A stretch of DNA of 46,773 bases, taken from NCBI GenBank assembly GCA_003427395.1, contig BFEA01000131.1, positions 2,220,010-2,266,782 on the forward strand, written 5' to 3'. Origin of the DNA: Chara braunii (taxonomy: Eukaryota; Streptophyta; Charophyceae; Charales; Characeae). The translations under genes were made by a program, and so were the position numbers. Numbering within the stretch: the first letter of the stretch is position 1; each line of letters opens with the position of its first letter. Under the pieces are notes generated by a model. The model searched no databases, had not been told where the DNA came from, and saw nothing but the letters and a program-made list of their open reading frames with translations. Shown here one piece after another: positions 9,004 to 19,089 of the stretch.

Positions 9004-10029
9004 GTGAACGGTGTTCGATTCCTCGAAGCCACATTCGAAGGGTTGGAAAAAACACGTAAGTTTCGACAGGCGAAAGTATGGACGAATGTCGTTTTGATAG
9101 CCACGGTGGTCGGGAACTCCCTCCGAGAATTCACCAAGGAAGATCGGAGGCGAGCTAACGAAAGGGCACGGAATTACCGATGGAACGATGGACGATTAGA
9201 AAAACGAAAGACTGATGGTAGTGGGATTCGGATGTTGGTGCCTCATTCGTTCATGAGGTACGACTGGGTTAAGGCGGCCCATGAGGAAACCGCCGCTCAC
9301 TTTGCTGTCAGAATCATGAAAGCCGCAATTGACAAAAACAAGTGGTATTGGTCCAACATCCGGGACGATGTTAAATTCATCGTCAAAAGTTGTCCGGTTT
9401 GCGCGACAGATAAAGCGCTGATTCAGCCACCTAGGTCGATTGTGGCTACTGTAGTCGAGCGACCGTTCCAAAGGGTTAGCATGGACACAACAAATATTAT
9501 CATGCCCCCTGGACCGAATAACTGTGAATATTCAATTTTTTTAGTGTTCGTAGATCATTTATCGAAGTGGATCGAGGCTTACCCGTGTAAGACGCGATAG
9601 ACGGCGAAGATCGTGCGGTATGTCAACCGTTTCCTCGGACTGCGTCAGGATACCGAGGAAATTTTAACGGACAACGAGACGGAATTACGAGGAGAAGTCT
9701 TGAGGAGCCTAGTCATACATGATGTCTCCATCCGTAATACGGCTCCTCATATGTCGCAATCGAACGGACTAGCAGAAAATGCAAACCCGGTGATTAAGAC
9801 TGCCTTGTGGCGAAAAATCGTGGCACTCGACACGAGGCCTTGGCCCAATATCGTGGACCATATCCTAGCTATCCACCGGGGGACCCCTCGTGAGTCCACT
9901 GGCCTAACCCCTTTTCAGTTACAGACCGATAGCTTAGCTTGTGTAGCCCTGTCGAACCTGAACGACGAAATGACCCTTGCGCGATGGACCACGAGAGCGA
10001 CGGTCAAGACAAGGCCCAATGCCACCTAG
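9004..10029 (+). pseudogene. Integrase, with one in-frame stop
   Basis: The N-terminal zinc-binding part has HEETAAH about 30 residues before CPVC (the H-H-C-C arrangement). The catalytic core keeps the three acidic residues: Asp in VSMDTTNI, Asp in EEILTDNETELRG, and Glu in QSNGLAENANPVIK. The only break is TAG at 9598-9600, between the first and second core segments. The frame then continues to 10029 with FVDHLSKWIEAYPCK before the stop and ILAIHRGTPRESTGLTPFQL after it, typical of gypsy integrases. It is the best preserved domain of this element. Confidence 0.9.
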
Positions 10030-10201
10030 AATTGATGGAAAAAACCCTCCCCCGGTTAGCCCGAAAAAGACAGCAGATCACCGAAATGGCCCATGGTCGA
10101 TAGGTCCGGAGCTATGAGGCCCAAAATGGGAACGCTGGACCTGGGCCCCAATGTAAATTAGGGGACATAGTGCAGGTGAGGAAATATGCTAGATCCGTCA
10201 G

Positions 10202-10955
10202 TTGGACGTGCCGATCCTCGACGCGGGCAAGTGGGCAGGGTGGTGGAACGCATACGTCGCGCTTAGCTTCTCTCTCCTCGAGCCTCGAGGTGGTGTTCCA
10301 TTGGGCGAGCCGGCCGACAAGGACGAGGAGGACGAGATTCCTGACGACGAGGTGGAGCTGCTGATCGTCCAAGCCTGGAGGACGAACACGTTGGGAGAAC
10401 TGTTGGGGCTTCCATTCGGGAAGGTCAGGGACGGATCTGGAGCCAATCACGAACGAGGGTCTGGTGTTCCTGGCGCAACTCCTCGACGATTTGGCCCTGG
10501 ATATCATTTCGCGCTGCGACGAGCGGCCCGCGGTAGCGACGCTTACCCGTACATTGGTACCGCATTTACTGTGGTCCATGTGTACAGAGCTTGACAGTGA
10601 CAATTGCTACTACCCCTCCTCAAGCCATTACCTAGCCATTGACGTGACCGACCTCACCTTGTGGGATCCGATCATTCGAAGAGTGGAGGTGGAAGGGGTA
10701 GCTGACGACGCGGAGGAAGAAAGAGAAGAGAAAAGCGAAGAGGAAGAAGAAGAAGACTCGGAGGTGGAAACAGACGATCCCGATTACCACGAGTCAGAGG
10801 AGAGTGAGTTAGGAGGGAGTGGATCGGGCGAATCAAATAGCCCCAGCGAGCCGAGCAAGGAAGAGGACGAGGTGGCAGCCCAGAGTAGGCGAGAGAGGGC
10901 GGAAGGAAAGCGGCCAGTGGAAGAATCGGACGGGCTAGCAACGCAGCTGTCATAA
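10202..10955 (+). pseudogene. Acidic extra ORF downstream of integrase, frameshifted
   Basis: Two overlapping frames look like one protein interrupted near 10440. The first has VPILDAGKWAGWWNAYV and a run of acidic residues (DKDEEDEIPDDEVELL). The second reads ITNEGLVFLAQLLDDLALDI, then a hydrophobic/Cys stretch, then a long tail dominated by Glu, Asp and Ser (10690-10900) ending in EESDGLATQLS. I do not recognise the family. Extra ORFs after integrase in gypsy-like elements can be envelope-like or accessory, but no signal peptide or membrane segment is evident, so I do not call it env. Confidence 0.5.
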
Positions 10956-11834
10956 GGTGATCCGGCGCGCAATCCAGAGACGCCGCAGGAGGAATCCGGA
11001 GGAAATGGCGTCGCCACTGCAGAGGGATCTAGAAGCAGGCGCCGTAGAAAAAAGTCCAGCGCCAACTCAATCCTCTTCACCTCCCCGGCCCGCCATTCGC
11101 CTAAGTGGAGATGAGGGCGCTCGGGCTTCGTCCCCGGTCATTATCCCACCGTCCCCTTTATTTTCTTGCCATCCACCAGCTCACAGGCCGACCCCCTTTT
11201 CCCTCTAATTGGCATCCCTTCCCCCTTTCCCTTTTCCACCAGCTCTACTCCACCCGCCTCATCATCAATGTCTTCCCGCACGCTACCACTCAGTCTATTG
11301 TAACCTCCTTCACTCTCCACGTCTTTCTCTTCAGCGGGCCATGGCAGGAATATAATACCATAAAAGTTTATTGCATAATTTTTGGCACCACCCCCGCCAG
11401 CGAAGGTTACGAGGATTTTCGCGCTGCGATTCCTCTCTGTACCCTTTACCCTGATTACCTTGCCTCGCTCCCACACCAAGATCATCACTTCCCCCTCATA
11501 CATCGCACCGTCCATTACACCCGGCTCCCCACTGGGGATCGAGATCGGAGTCGCTTTCTACCACCTATTCCCCAAGCTCACCCCCCTCTTCCCCCTCCCG
11601 TCACCAGACTACCTTTCCCCGTCAACCTCTAGGATCGGAGTTCGCGATGCCACCTTGGATGACTTCCACACTCTCATCTTACGGTGAGTGGCACGTGTCA
11701 TCTCCACGATGATCGTTGGCAAGTTTTAGGAGCAGTCAACGACGGAGAGCAACCAGGAGCTTGCTCAAGACTGGAACCCCCTGGGCCCCTCGGCATCACA
11801 TACAACCGGGCGGATTTCTGCGCGAGGCTATATT
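10956..11834 (+). other. 3' non-coding part of the retrotransposon
   Basis: Pyrimidine-rich sequence (about 11140-11260 and 11560-11630) without recognisable domains. A 175-codon forward frame (11105-11632) is Pro/Leu/His-rich and looks like a compositional accident. A long region between pol and the polypurine tract is common in large plant gypsy elements. Confidence 0.45.
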
Positions 11835-11856
11835 GGGGGGGTGGTGGTGGGAGGGG
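11835..11856 (+). other. Polypurine tract before 3' LTR
   Basis: A G-rich run broken only by T residues (GGGGGGGTGGTGGTGGGAGGGG) ends two bases before the right LTR begins. It serves as the primer for plus-strand synthesis in LTR elements (family knowledge). Its position supports the LTR boundary at 11859. Confidence 0.7.
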
Positions 11857-12511
11857 CTTGGCTGAGTCGGAATGGCCTGGCGGATTGCAAGGATGCCCTA
11901 ACCTTTTTTTTTCTCGTCTTTTTTGGCTGAACACTGGTCTGGTCCCACAACGGTTGATAGTTGATCGCGCCAGCGAGCGCGACGAATAAGCGATTGTCAT
12001 AGCTTCTTTCTTGTTCTGTTGTGGGAACTGGGAATTTTGGCGCGATTGTCGCGCGGGGAAATCTTTTTGAATTTTCAACTGATGTCGAGCCCCCGCGGGC
12101 TCTCGGAATTTGCTTCGTTCGGATTTTCTTTTTGTAATTAGGACTTAGATTAGGAATTTGGGCGCATCTCAATTTCTGCTGCGAGACGCGTACTGCTTGC
12201 GCACGCTCGGCCGAGTCAAGAACTGTGTTCTGACTTTCCCGCGCCTTAATCTCATATGTAACTGTAATCTTTATTTGGCAGGCGTAATTGCAACTGTAAT
12301 CCTCTCATTCTTGATATCTTTTGTGGCGCCTTTGCGTGCACATACCTCTCCCCCATCCTATTGGCCTGAACGCTTGCATGACCGGATCGATGTGTGGAGT
12401 GTGGCTACGTCCCCCACGCCGCGGCCTGGCCATGCAGGAATAAGCACTTCCTTCCTCCTCCTTCCTTCCACCCGAACACGATCCCGAGTATCTCGCGCAA
12501 AGCATGCATGT

Positions 12512-12605
12512 TATAAATCTCTCAAGCGCGATTAATTCGCTCTCTAAGACTTTTTGGAGTAGCGAGGTCGAGAGGATCGGTTAACGAGCAGGAGGTGACA
12601 GGTGA
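12512..12605 (+). promoter_or_regulatory. LTR B TATA box and splice donor
   Basis: TATAAAT at 12512-12518 is followed 84 bases later by CAG/GTGAGTAAG (GT at 12602). Spacing and sequence match copy A's second box and donor. Confidence 0.55.
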
Positions 12606-13372
12606 GTAAGAGAGTTGGGCGATCCGACTAGCTGGTGCTGGGCGTGCGGGGTTGACGTGGGGCCGCGACGGACTGTGGCACACGGGCGAACCTGATGGGC
12701 ATGCTCAGGCTAAGCAGGGTGACAACTCGGCGTAGGTGCGAGGCGAAAGACTGCTCACATCGGGACGTTGTGAAGAGAGAAAGAGAGAGCCTAAGAGTGA
12801 GAGAGAGGGGGGGAGTGTGCGATGAGCTTCTTCTTCTATCCCTCTAAGCCATTTTGATTCTTCTTCTTCCCTTCTGAGCAATTTTAGTATCCGGCGCAAG
12901 TCCCCTTTGTTTCTTTCGATCGGCGTCTCGGATCTTTTCTTCGCTTGTCTCTAATGATTGAGACTATTTTTCCCATTTTGTTCTCCCCTCTATATGGATG
13001 GACCCCATTGATTGGTTAATTGCCTACGATTGAATTTTGTACGATCCTGATGCATGAATGCTTGTCACCTTCCTTCTTTTTTGTTTATGTATGCATAAAA
13101 TTGGACGCGTGGACGATGGGTATTTGTTTGTCAAAATTATATAAGCATGCTAGATGATCTGATGTCTGTCTCGCCATAGGGCTATCCACCCTCAGTTAAT
13201 AGGCCATCACATACGAGACCTGAGTCATTAGTCATTGTCTGTTGGACCGAAGGGCAGACCTTGTGCACGCACGTGTAAGCCCAATCAGAAGAATGTGGCA
13301 TACACGCGTGTCTGCAGTGCCTGTGCTCGGTCCAACTCTTTGAATGACCGAGTCTCCGCATCACCCCACAGC

Positions 13373-13945
13373 ATGAATATTGAACTCCCTTTTCGTATTA
13401 CTGAACGCGAGTGTTTGAGAGATCCGGAATTTCGGGAGTATTGGAAGCATGTGTGTCTGTCTGCATGACCGAGGAGAGAACTTCCTGAATTTCCATACTC
13501 GATGGGAAATGAGCGCATCTGCGAGTGGGATATCGACCGAGCTCGAGAGCGCATTCCCCACCACCCGGACTTCCCCAGCCCGTACACACTTATCGTGGAA
13601 CCATGAATAATTATTCTGGAAATCGACTTCCCTCCCTACCACTGCGTACTGCCCTTCCATTCGCTGACCATCCTCCCCTGGCGTGCAATCGCTCCGTATT
13701 GACCCCAACCCCCATGCTCGGAGTGCTTGCAAGACCACGAGTACCGAGCCTCCGGTTTCATCCGACGAACCCGCTCGGAGGAAGAACGACGGGCGCACAG
13801 CCTTCGGCTACGGCCAGCCACGTCGGATTCCGAGACCAGTGATACGCGACGCCAACAAGTGGTCGGACAACGCTATAGCCATAGCGTCCCGACCGTTCAC
13901 CAAATACGCGTCCGACTCAGACGACGGAACCAACAGAGGTGGTAG
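13373..13945 (+). pseudogene. LTR-encoded ORF, copy B (several stops)
   Basis: Starts with the same ATG context as copy A and shares its first 30 codons with few changes. A C-to-T change makes TGA at 13466-13468 where copy A has CGA. Further stops and a small deletion follow in the middle, and the end (HSVPTVHQIRVRLRRRNQQRW and stop at 13943-13945) is again homologous to copies A and C. It is non-functional in this copy. Confidence 0.6.
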
Positions 13946-14142
13946 CCCCACTGTTAGAAACACAAAAACAGACTTCGATCCGCACCTATCATCTTGCATC
14001 CCTATCTCCGAACTTGCCTCAGGAAAGCTCAGTTCCGACCTGGGACTCCACCCCCACTTTCCCAAAAATCCTTGGCACACCCATTTTCGCACTTTCAGAC
14101 CCACTCACACTCCGATCAGGAAGTCGAGCCGGGCGTGAGGTT

Positions 14143-14402
14143 AAGGTGTCACACCGACAGCAGGTCAAGTTTGCTTTGGGTGACTTGCAACGTTCGATTC
14201 GTGTCTGGGACGGTAGCAAAAGGGGCATGCCACTTTGGGTAAGCGAGGTCACCCACAACAGTATACTGCTCTTGCTGGTTTACGAGGCAAGAGCATTTCG
14301 ATTAGGGTCTGGGCCAGTAGAAAAAGTGGTCGGCTGTGACGAACCATTTTCTGTAATCACGCGACTTTCTGAGCGTAGCTGCTTTGAGGGAACGGGGCGG
14401 GT
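14143..14402. other. Spacer between LTR copies B and C
   Basis: About 260 bases without similarity to the LTRs that I can see. An open frame crosses it and joins the end of copy B to the start of copy C (13939-14850, 303 codons), but it has no recognisable domain and its flanks are LTR sequence. Confidence 0.4.
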
Positions 14403-15115
14403 TAGTCGGGTGAAGTACGTGGGGATGGGTCGGTTGGGCAAGTTGCATGGATGCCCTCACTTCCTTTCTGTTTTCCTTTTTGATTTTGTTGGGCCAGTAT
14501 CAGGAAAAGGCCCGCATAGGCAGTTAGGAGATCGCGCCTTAAAGAGCGCGATAAATAACTGTTGCCATAGCTTCCTTCTTGTTCTGCTAGGGCTAAGGGG
14601 AACGGGAATTTTGGCACGACGAACGCGCGGGAATGTCGTTTTATTTTTCGAAATTTCCTTTCAACTGATGTTGAGCCCCCGTGGGCTCCTCGGAATTGTT
14701 TTCAAGTTTTCGTTCTTCGGAATTTTCTTTTTCTGCAATTCGGACTTAGATAGGAGTTTAGGAACTTTGAATTTTTTGTTGCTTTGTGCTTCTTGCTTGC
14801 GAGCACCTTCCTGCGGCGAGAGCAGAGTTCTGACTGAGTGGCGTCCTTAATCTTGCGTGTAATTGAACTTTTGGCGGACGCAATTGTAACTGTATCTCTC
14901 TTTTTTATTCTCTCGCCTTCTTCCCGCCTCTTTTCTTCCTGCTATGCATGTGCGTCCCTACGATCTGATTGGCCAAGGCATTGCGTGCTCAGATCGATGC
15001 ATGGAGAGTGGCTACGTCCCCCGCGCCGCGGCCTGACCATGAGGAACGTAAGCACTTCCTTTCTCCTCCCCTCCTCGAAAGCACAATCCCGTATCTTCCA
15101 CGCATGCATGCACGC

Positions 15116-15220
15116 TATAAATCTTGCGAGCGCGATTAAAGCTCTCTCTAAAAACTTCGGGACATTCCAAGGGTTAGCACCATCAGTGAGGGTCGACTAA
15201 CGTGTAAGAGACAAGGTGAG
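15116..15220 (+). promoter_or_regulatory. LTR C TATA box and splice donor
   Basis: TATAAAT at 15116-15122 and AAG/GTGAGT with GT at 15216 keep the positions seen in copies A and B, despite strong divergence of the surrounding sequence. Confidence 0.5.
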
Positions 15221-15394
15221 TGATGTGGGAGTTGGGTGACCCGACGAGCTGGTGCTGAGTATGCGGGGTTGACGTGCGGGCCGCGACGGACTGTGGCGCA
15301 CAAGCGAACCTGGCTTGCGTACTTAGGCTAAGCGGGGTGACGACTCGGTGTTGGTGCGAGGCGACGGACCGCCCGCATTGGAGGTGATGTAGCG

Positions 15395-15398
<4 letters not shown>

Positions 15399-15472
<74 letters not shown>

Positions 15473-15533
15473 NNNNNNNNNNNNNNNNNNNNNNNNNNNN
15501 NNNNNNNNNNNNNNNNNNNNNNNNNNNNNNNNN

Positions 15534-15602
<69 letters not shown>
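15399..15602. repeat. (GA)n tract with 61-base assembly gap
   Basis: Pure GA on both sides of an N gap (15473-15533). It sits exactly where copies A and B have a short impure GA-rich patch, so it appears to be an expansion that began inside the LTR. True length is unknown. Confidence 0.9.
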
Positions 15603-15612
<10 letters not shown>

Positions 15613-16378
15613 GGATGATGCCTTTCTCCAATCTTCTGTCTAAAGTTTGACTTCCACCTTGGTCGACCTTGTACGACCGTTTTTCCAATCCTCTTGAGAA
15701 TCTTTTTGGACTTTCTGCCTATGGTGTGTGTGTGGAATGAACTCGCGCGCTTCCCTCACTCCTCCTCGCACAATTTTTGGATGACTAGTTTAAGTCGAAA
15801 TTTGTCGCTTTCCTCCCCCCACCCTGCGCTCGGATTGGATGCTCCTCGAACATGTTACAGAATTGCCACCTTCAGATCTTGTGTGTGCGGTGACGACTCT
15901 CTTTTTCAAATCGGTGAAATCGTACAGCACGATTGTCTAATGGGGTTAAGAATCTTAAGATGATGTAGGCCTCCTTGGTGACATGGCTTGATGTACACAC
16001 GTTTGTCGATTTCTTGTTTATGGTTGATTGATGCATTGATGCTCGAGTATGCATGATCAGTTTCCCGTTCCCTTTTGGACAGAAAGATCTAACGAACGCT
16101 CGGCGGTCCGACTAATGTATGCCCTGGCGGGTAAACGAATGGCTGATTCAAATAGGTGATTGCCCGCGGGTTGCCTTCCTAGTATCCGTTTCTCGACGCA
16201 CACACGGGCTAACGACGGACCAAATGATCTCCCAACCAAAGGGATAGCCAGTCGATCCGACCGGACTGGCCGTGAACGTGGTCTTGCGCACACTCGATCA
16301 AAAGCAGCCCCCGCCTATACGAGCGTCTACAAAACCCGCGCTCGAGTCCATGTCTAAAACGCCCAAAATCCCGATAGC

Positions 16379-16864
16379 ATGGATGATAGGACTCCCTTCC
16401 ACATCACGGATCGGGAAAGCCTGAGACACCACCGGTTTCGAGAATACTGGGAGTGGAAAAACGCTTGTCTTTTCGCACAACCCCGCCCCAACCCTCCAAA
16501 ATTCCCCTTTCGGACAGGAAACGAACGTATCTGTGAATGGGACATTGAACGGGCCCTAAGTGCGATCCGCTTTCCCTCCCAGTTTCCCAACTCACACGTA
16601 AGCCACGTCATCGCCGAACCTGGTGTCGCCATCATTGAGACAGACTTCGCCCCCTACCGCCTCGTGTTGCCTTTTCACTGCCTGGTGGCTGCCCCGTGGC
16701 ACACACTCACCTCCTACTGGCCGCGAACCCCGTGCTCTGAGTGCCAACAGGACAGCGAGTATCGAGCCGCGGGGTTCGTTCGACGAACCCAGACCGAAGC
16801 CAAACAGCGAGCGCACAGCCTGCGCCTGAGGCCTGCTTCGTCCGACTCGGAGGCCTGCCACTAG
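16379..16864 (+). CDS. LTR-encoded ORF, copy C (longest intact reading frame of the family)
   Basis: The ATG at 16379 starts an open frame of 161 codons, closed by TAG at 16862-16864. The same frame continues after that TAG for 32 more codons to a second stop at 16961, and that extension is homologous to the ends of copies A and B. The ancestral protein was therefore about 194 residues and this copy probably has one late nonsense change. Visible parts are an N-terminal PFHIT--ESLRHHRFREYW, then GNERICEWDIERA, then a hydrophobic middle (VLPFHCLVAAPWHTLTSYWP), then a Cys pair PCSEC with EYRAAGFVRRT, then an Arg/Ser-rich tail. No known domain is recognised. Alignment with copy A shows mainly third-position changes. 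Whether this copy is expressed is unknown. Confidence 0.6.
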   Translation: MDDRTPFHITDRESLRHHRFREYWEWKNACLFAQPRPNPPKFPFRTGNERICEWDIERALSAIRFPSQFPNSHVSHVIAEPGVAIIETDFAPYRLVLPFHCLVAAPWHTLTSYWPRTPCSECQQDSEYRAAGFVRRTQTEAKQRAHSLRLRPASSDSEACH

Positions 16865-17153
16865 CGGCGCCAGCGGCTGATCACCCAGCGGGACACGCAC
16901 AGCGTCCCAGTGGTCCATCAGATACGGGACCGACCGCGACGACGACACTCACACCGGGGGTAGCCCGGTCTCCCGAAGTCCAATATAACTCGGGATTACC
17001 AGCTTGCTCAACTACCCCTCAGCTTGCCACCGAAGATCTCAGTTCCGACCTGGGACTCCACCCCCACTTTCCTAAAATCTTTGGCACACCCCTTTTCCGC
17101 ACTTCCGGGCCCCCTAACACTCTGAAACAGGAAGTCGTGCTGGGCGTGAGGTT

Positions 17154-18097
17154 TGGGCATCACAAGGCCGCTTTGGGAGGGTGCAGTCGCAGACTCGCCA
17201 GCCTTGGAAGGCAGGTTCGTGAACTCGAACTTGTGTGAACTGGTGGTCTAAACCACCGGTACTTTTGACCCTTTCGTTGCCGAGCCTGGAAACGGCCTGC
17301 ACGCCAAAAAGAAAAGCAACCGGTGCAGGTCTCTCTTCAAAAAATGGCTGGGAAATGTACTGATGCCTTAAACCACCAGTAGTACTTGGCCCAGCTATTG
17401 GCACCGGAAACAAATAGAGTAGAAATGTTTCAAGTTGGATGAATTTGGGCGCTCCTGTAGTGGCCCGTGCGTTTCCTAAAGTTGTGGCTTGTAAACGGGC
17501 ACGGCATTAGGAAGTACTGGGGTGGTTTAATAAAGTCATGTTTTTGCAAGCCACCATCCAAGGGGTGGTACGAACACCCCTGGAGTTGTGGTGTTGCCGG
17601 GTTGATGACATCGCTCCGTTGTGTTTTCAACTTGTTTCTTTTCCGCGTTGTGCGGGTCGATGACATTGTTTTGGTCATAAACCACTACTGTCTTCTGCCC
17701 AACACAATGGACCCTGATAGTGAATGTATCCAAGCTATCTTTCCAGTCGGGTGCAGCGAAAATGTAGGTGCAATGTGTTGGAGGGAAGATGGGAGTACTT
17801 GTCCTTCTTCGTCTGTAGGACTCTGAACGCAGTTGGATTTAACGGGGCCCATAGGTCCATGAAAGGCGAACGCATTATTAGGTGTACCTTGCTCTAGTAT
17901 TGTGGATCCAGTGGCTCACTTGGGCAAGGTCCCCCCACTTGCATGGTGGATAATACCGGCCACTGATCTTGGTCATCTACGGGCAATATCTCTTAATGTG
18001 CGCAAGTGGAATCTCACCCCTGTAGGCAGGTGATGTGCCAGTGGGCTTTTTTCCTTTCTGTTTTTTCTTTCGTAGGTATGTTTTTGTTTTTTTGTAG
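17154..18097. other. No gene recognised
   Basis: Intergenic. Contains a palindromic motif CTGGTGGTCTAAACCACCGG at 17238-17257 and a related CTTAAACCACCAGTA at about 17368. Otherwise I see unremarkable sequence with short open frames only. Confidence 0.5.
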
Positions 18098-18139
18098 CAG
18101 GTGATGCTCCCCACCAATAGATGGAACCTCCCAGGCAGT

Positions 18140-18171
<32 letters not shown>
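18098..18171 (+). repeat. SINE-like family copy with poly(A) tail
   Basis: AGCAGGTGATGCTCC then CCACCAATAGATGGAACC, ending in GTGCAAAA and an A-run of about 30 bases (18141-18170). The run directly follows the conserved unit, as expected for a retroposon 3' end. Confidence 0.65.
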
Positions 18172-18175
<4 letters not shown>

Positions 18176-18219
18176 CACAATTCAGAGGGTGGTGAGATGG
18201 CCCTTGAAAAATTTGAGGC

Positions 18220-18335
18220 CTTGCGGGGGGTTGTTGACTCCTTTTTTGGGGGGGGGGGGGGGGGTTGTTGACTCCTATCTATTGGTGGGGAGCTGCACCT
18301 CCCGGAAACCGGGTCTGGTGTCCCATTAGACAAGA
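18220..18335 (-). repeat. SINE-like family copy next to a G18 run
   Basis: On the minus strand this reads GACACCAGACCCGGTTTCCG, then CACCAATAGATAGGAGT. The 16-base stretch GGGGTTGTTGACTCCT occurs on both sides of a run of about 18 G residues (18247-18264), a small direct duplication. Confidence 0.6.
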
Positions 18336-18443
18336 GGAGACACTCATATGATGATTTTATTTTATTTTATTTTATAATTCAGAGTTATTTTGCTCAGCTA
18401 GTTCCTTCACGATATGAACTCTCGACCAACGAGTCTAGCTCAG
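18336..18443. other. Short AT-rich spacer
   Basis: TTTTA repeats at 18357-18375, then unremarkable sequence. Confidence 0.4.
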
Positions 18444-18580
18444 GGCATACTCACACTAGGCCCTTGAAATCTAAAAATCGCAAAATGAGCGCCCAGATAG
18501 AGTCCTCTGGTTATAAGCACTCGATCTGGGCGTTCATTTTGTGATGTTTTCTATTTCGAGAGCCTAGTGTGAGTATGCCC
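18444..18580. mobile_element. Tourist-like MITE, 137 bp
   Basis: The left half (GGGCATACTCACACTAGG and on to CGCCCAGAT) is repeated as the inverted right half (ATCTGGGCGT on to CCTAGTGTGAGTATGCCC), with about 58 bases of near-perfect complementarity. TCA flanks both ends, a possible 3-bp target duplication like PIF/Harbinger elements. It is non-coding. The superfamily assignment is inference from the duplication size and GGG ends. Confidence 0.8.
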
Positions 18581-18988
18581 TCAGTTGTATACACCCATGC
18601 ACTGTTGAAATACAGACCAGAGTTGGAATCCCGCGGACCTAGTTGAATGCGATGAAGTAATTCTGAATTACCTGGCAAGTTGACTCAATGAGGATATCTC
18701 AAGACCGTCGCCCTTTCACGAAAAACAAGAAGAAACAAATAAAAATACGAAAGATATGAACTTTCCTTTTGTAAAATGTACTGATGGCTTAACAACGTGT
18801 TTTGGCGCAGGCGGTGGGATGTTCAGACGGGTGGGAAGGGGAAGAGAGATTGTTGGTGCGGGAAAAGAGAAGTGGAGGAGATGTCATCAGGGAGGGAAAG
18901 GTGTATAGGGGGGGGAGGGGGCGGGAGGGGGGGAGGAGGAGAGACGCACCCCACGAGCCCGAGACTTGAGAATCCATGTGTCACTACT

Positions 18989-19089
18989 GTCTTCACCCGA
19001 GTAGAACGCCCGGTCATTAAAGCTGTATTTGGCACAACTGTCAGCCCAGAGACGGCGATAACTACCGGGCATTCTATTCGGGTGAAGAC
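18989..19089. repeat. Inverted repeat, MITE-like, about 101 bp
   Basis: GTCTTCACCCGAGTAGAACG with CCCGG at 18989-19013 is mirrored at 19065-19089 as CCGGG-ATTCTATTCGGGTGAAGAC, with two mismatches in about 25 bases. The middle is not self-complementary. No target duplication is clear. Confidence 0.6.

Larger units (their letters stand above)
2016..14142 (+). mobile_element. Degenerate Ty3/gypsy-type LTR retrotransposon, about 12.1 kb
   Basis: Two long direct repeats (2016-4358 and 11859-14142) flank gag, protease, reverse transcriptase, RNase H and integrase remnants in the Ty3/gypsy order, with integrase last. A primer binding site follows the left LTR and a polypurine tract precedes the right LTR. 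In one 60-bp aligned stretch (3541-3600 against 13327-13386) I count 6 differences, so the insertion is old. Every protein domain carries stops or frameshifts and the RT core is deleted, so the copy cannot act by itself. I found no clear target-site duplication at the outer ends. Confidence 0.93.
11859..14142 (+). mobile_element. 3' LTR (copy B), about 2.28 kb
   Basis: Colinear with copy A over its whole length, with small indels. It keeps the TATAAAT box (12512), the splice donor (GT at 12602), the GA-rich patch (12775-12810) and the LTR ORF region (13373-13945). It ends at GGGCGTGAGGTT. What follows is unrelated to the primer binding site after copy A, as expected for a 3' LTR. Confidence 0.88.
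14403..17153 (+). mobile_element. Older, solo-like LTR (copy C), about 2.75 kb
   Basis: Diverged but colinear with copies A and B. It has the same start region, TTGAGCCCCCGTGGGCT-like block, TATAAAT at 15116, donor at 15216, GGGGTTGACGTG followed by GGCCGCGACGGACTG, the ORF region, and the end GGGCGTGAGGTTT. It is longer because the GA-rich patch has grown into a (GA)n tract with an N gap. I see no internal region or primer binding site on either side, so a solo LTR is likely. It belongs to the same family as the 12-kb element but predates it. Confidence 0.8.

Noticed and set aside
10202-10955. Envelope gene
   Set aside because: No signal peptide, transmembrane segment or cleavage motif; only position resembles env.
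15323-15688. Ser/Leu and Arg/Glu repeat frames
   Set aside because: Translations of (GA)n across an assembly gap.
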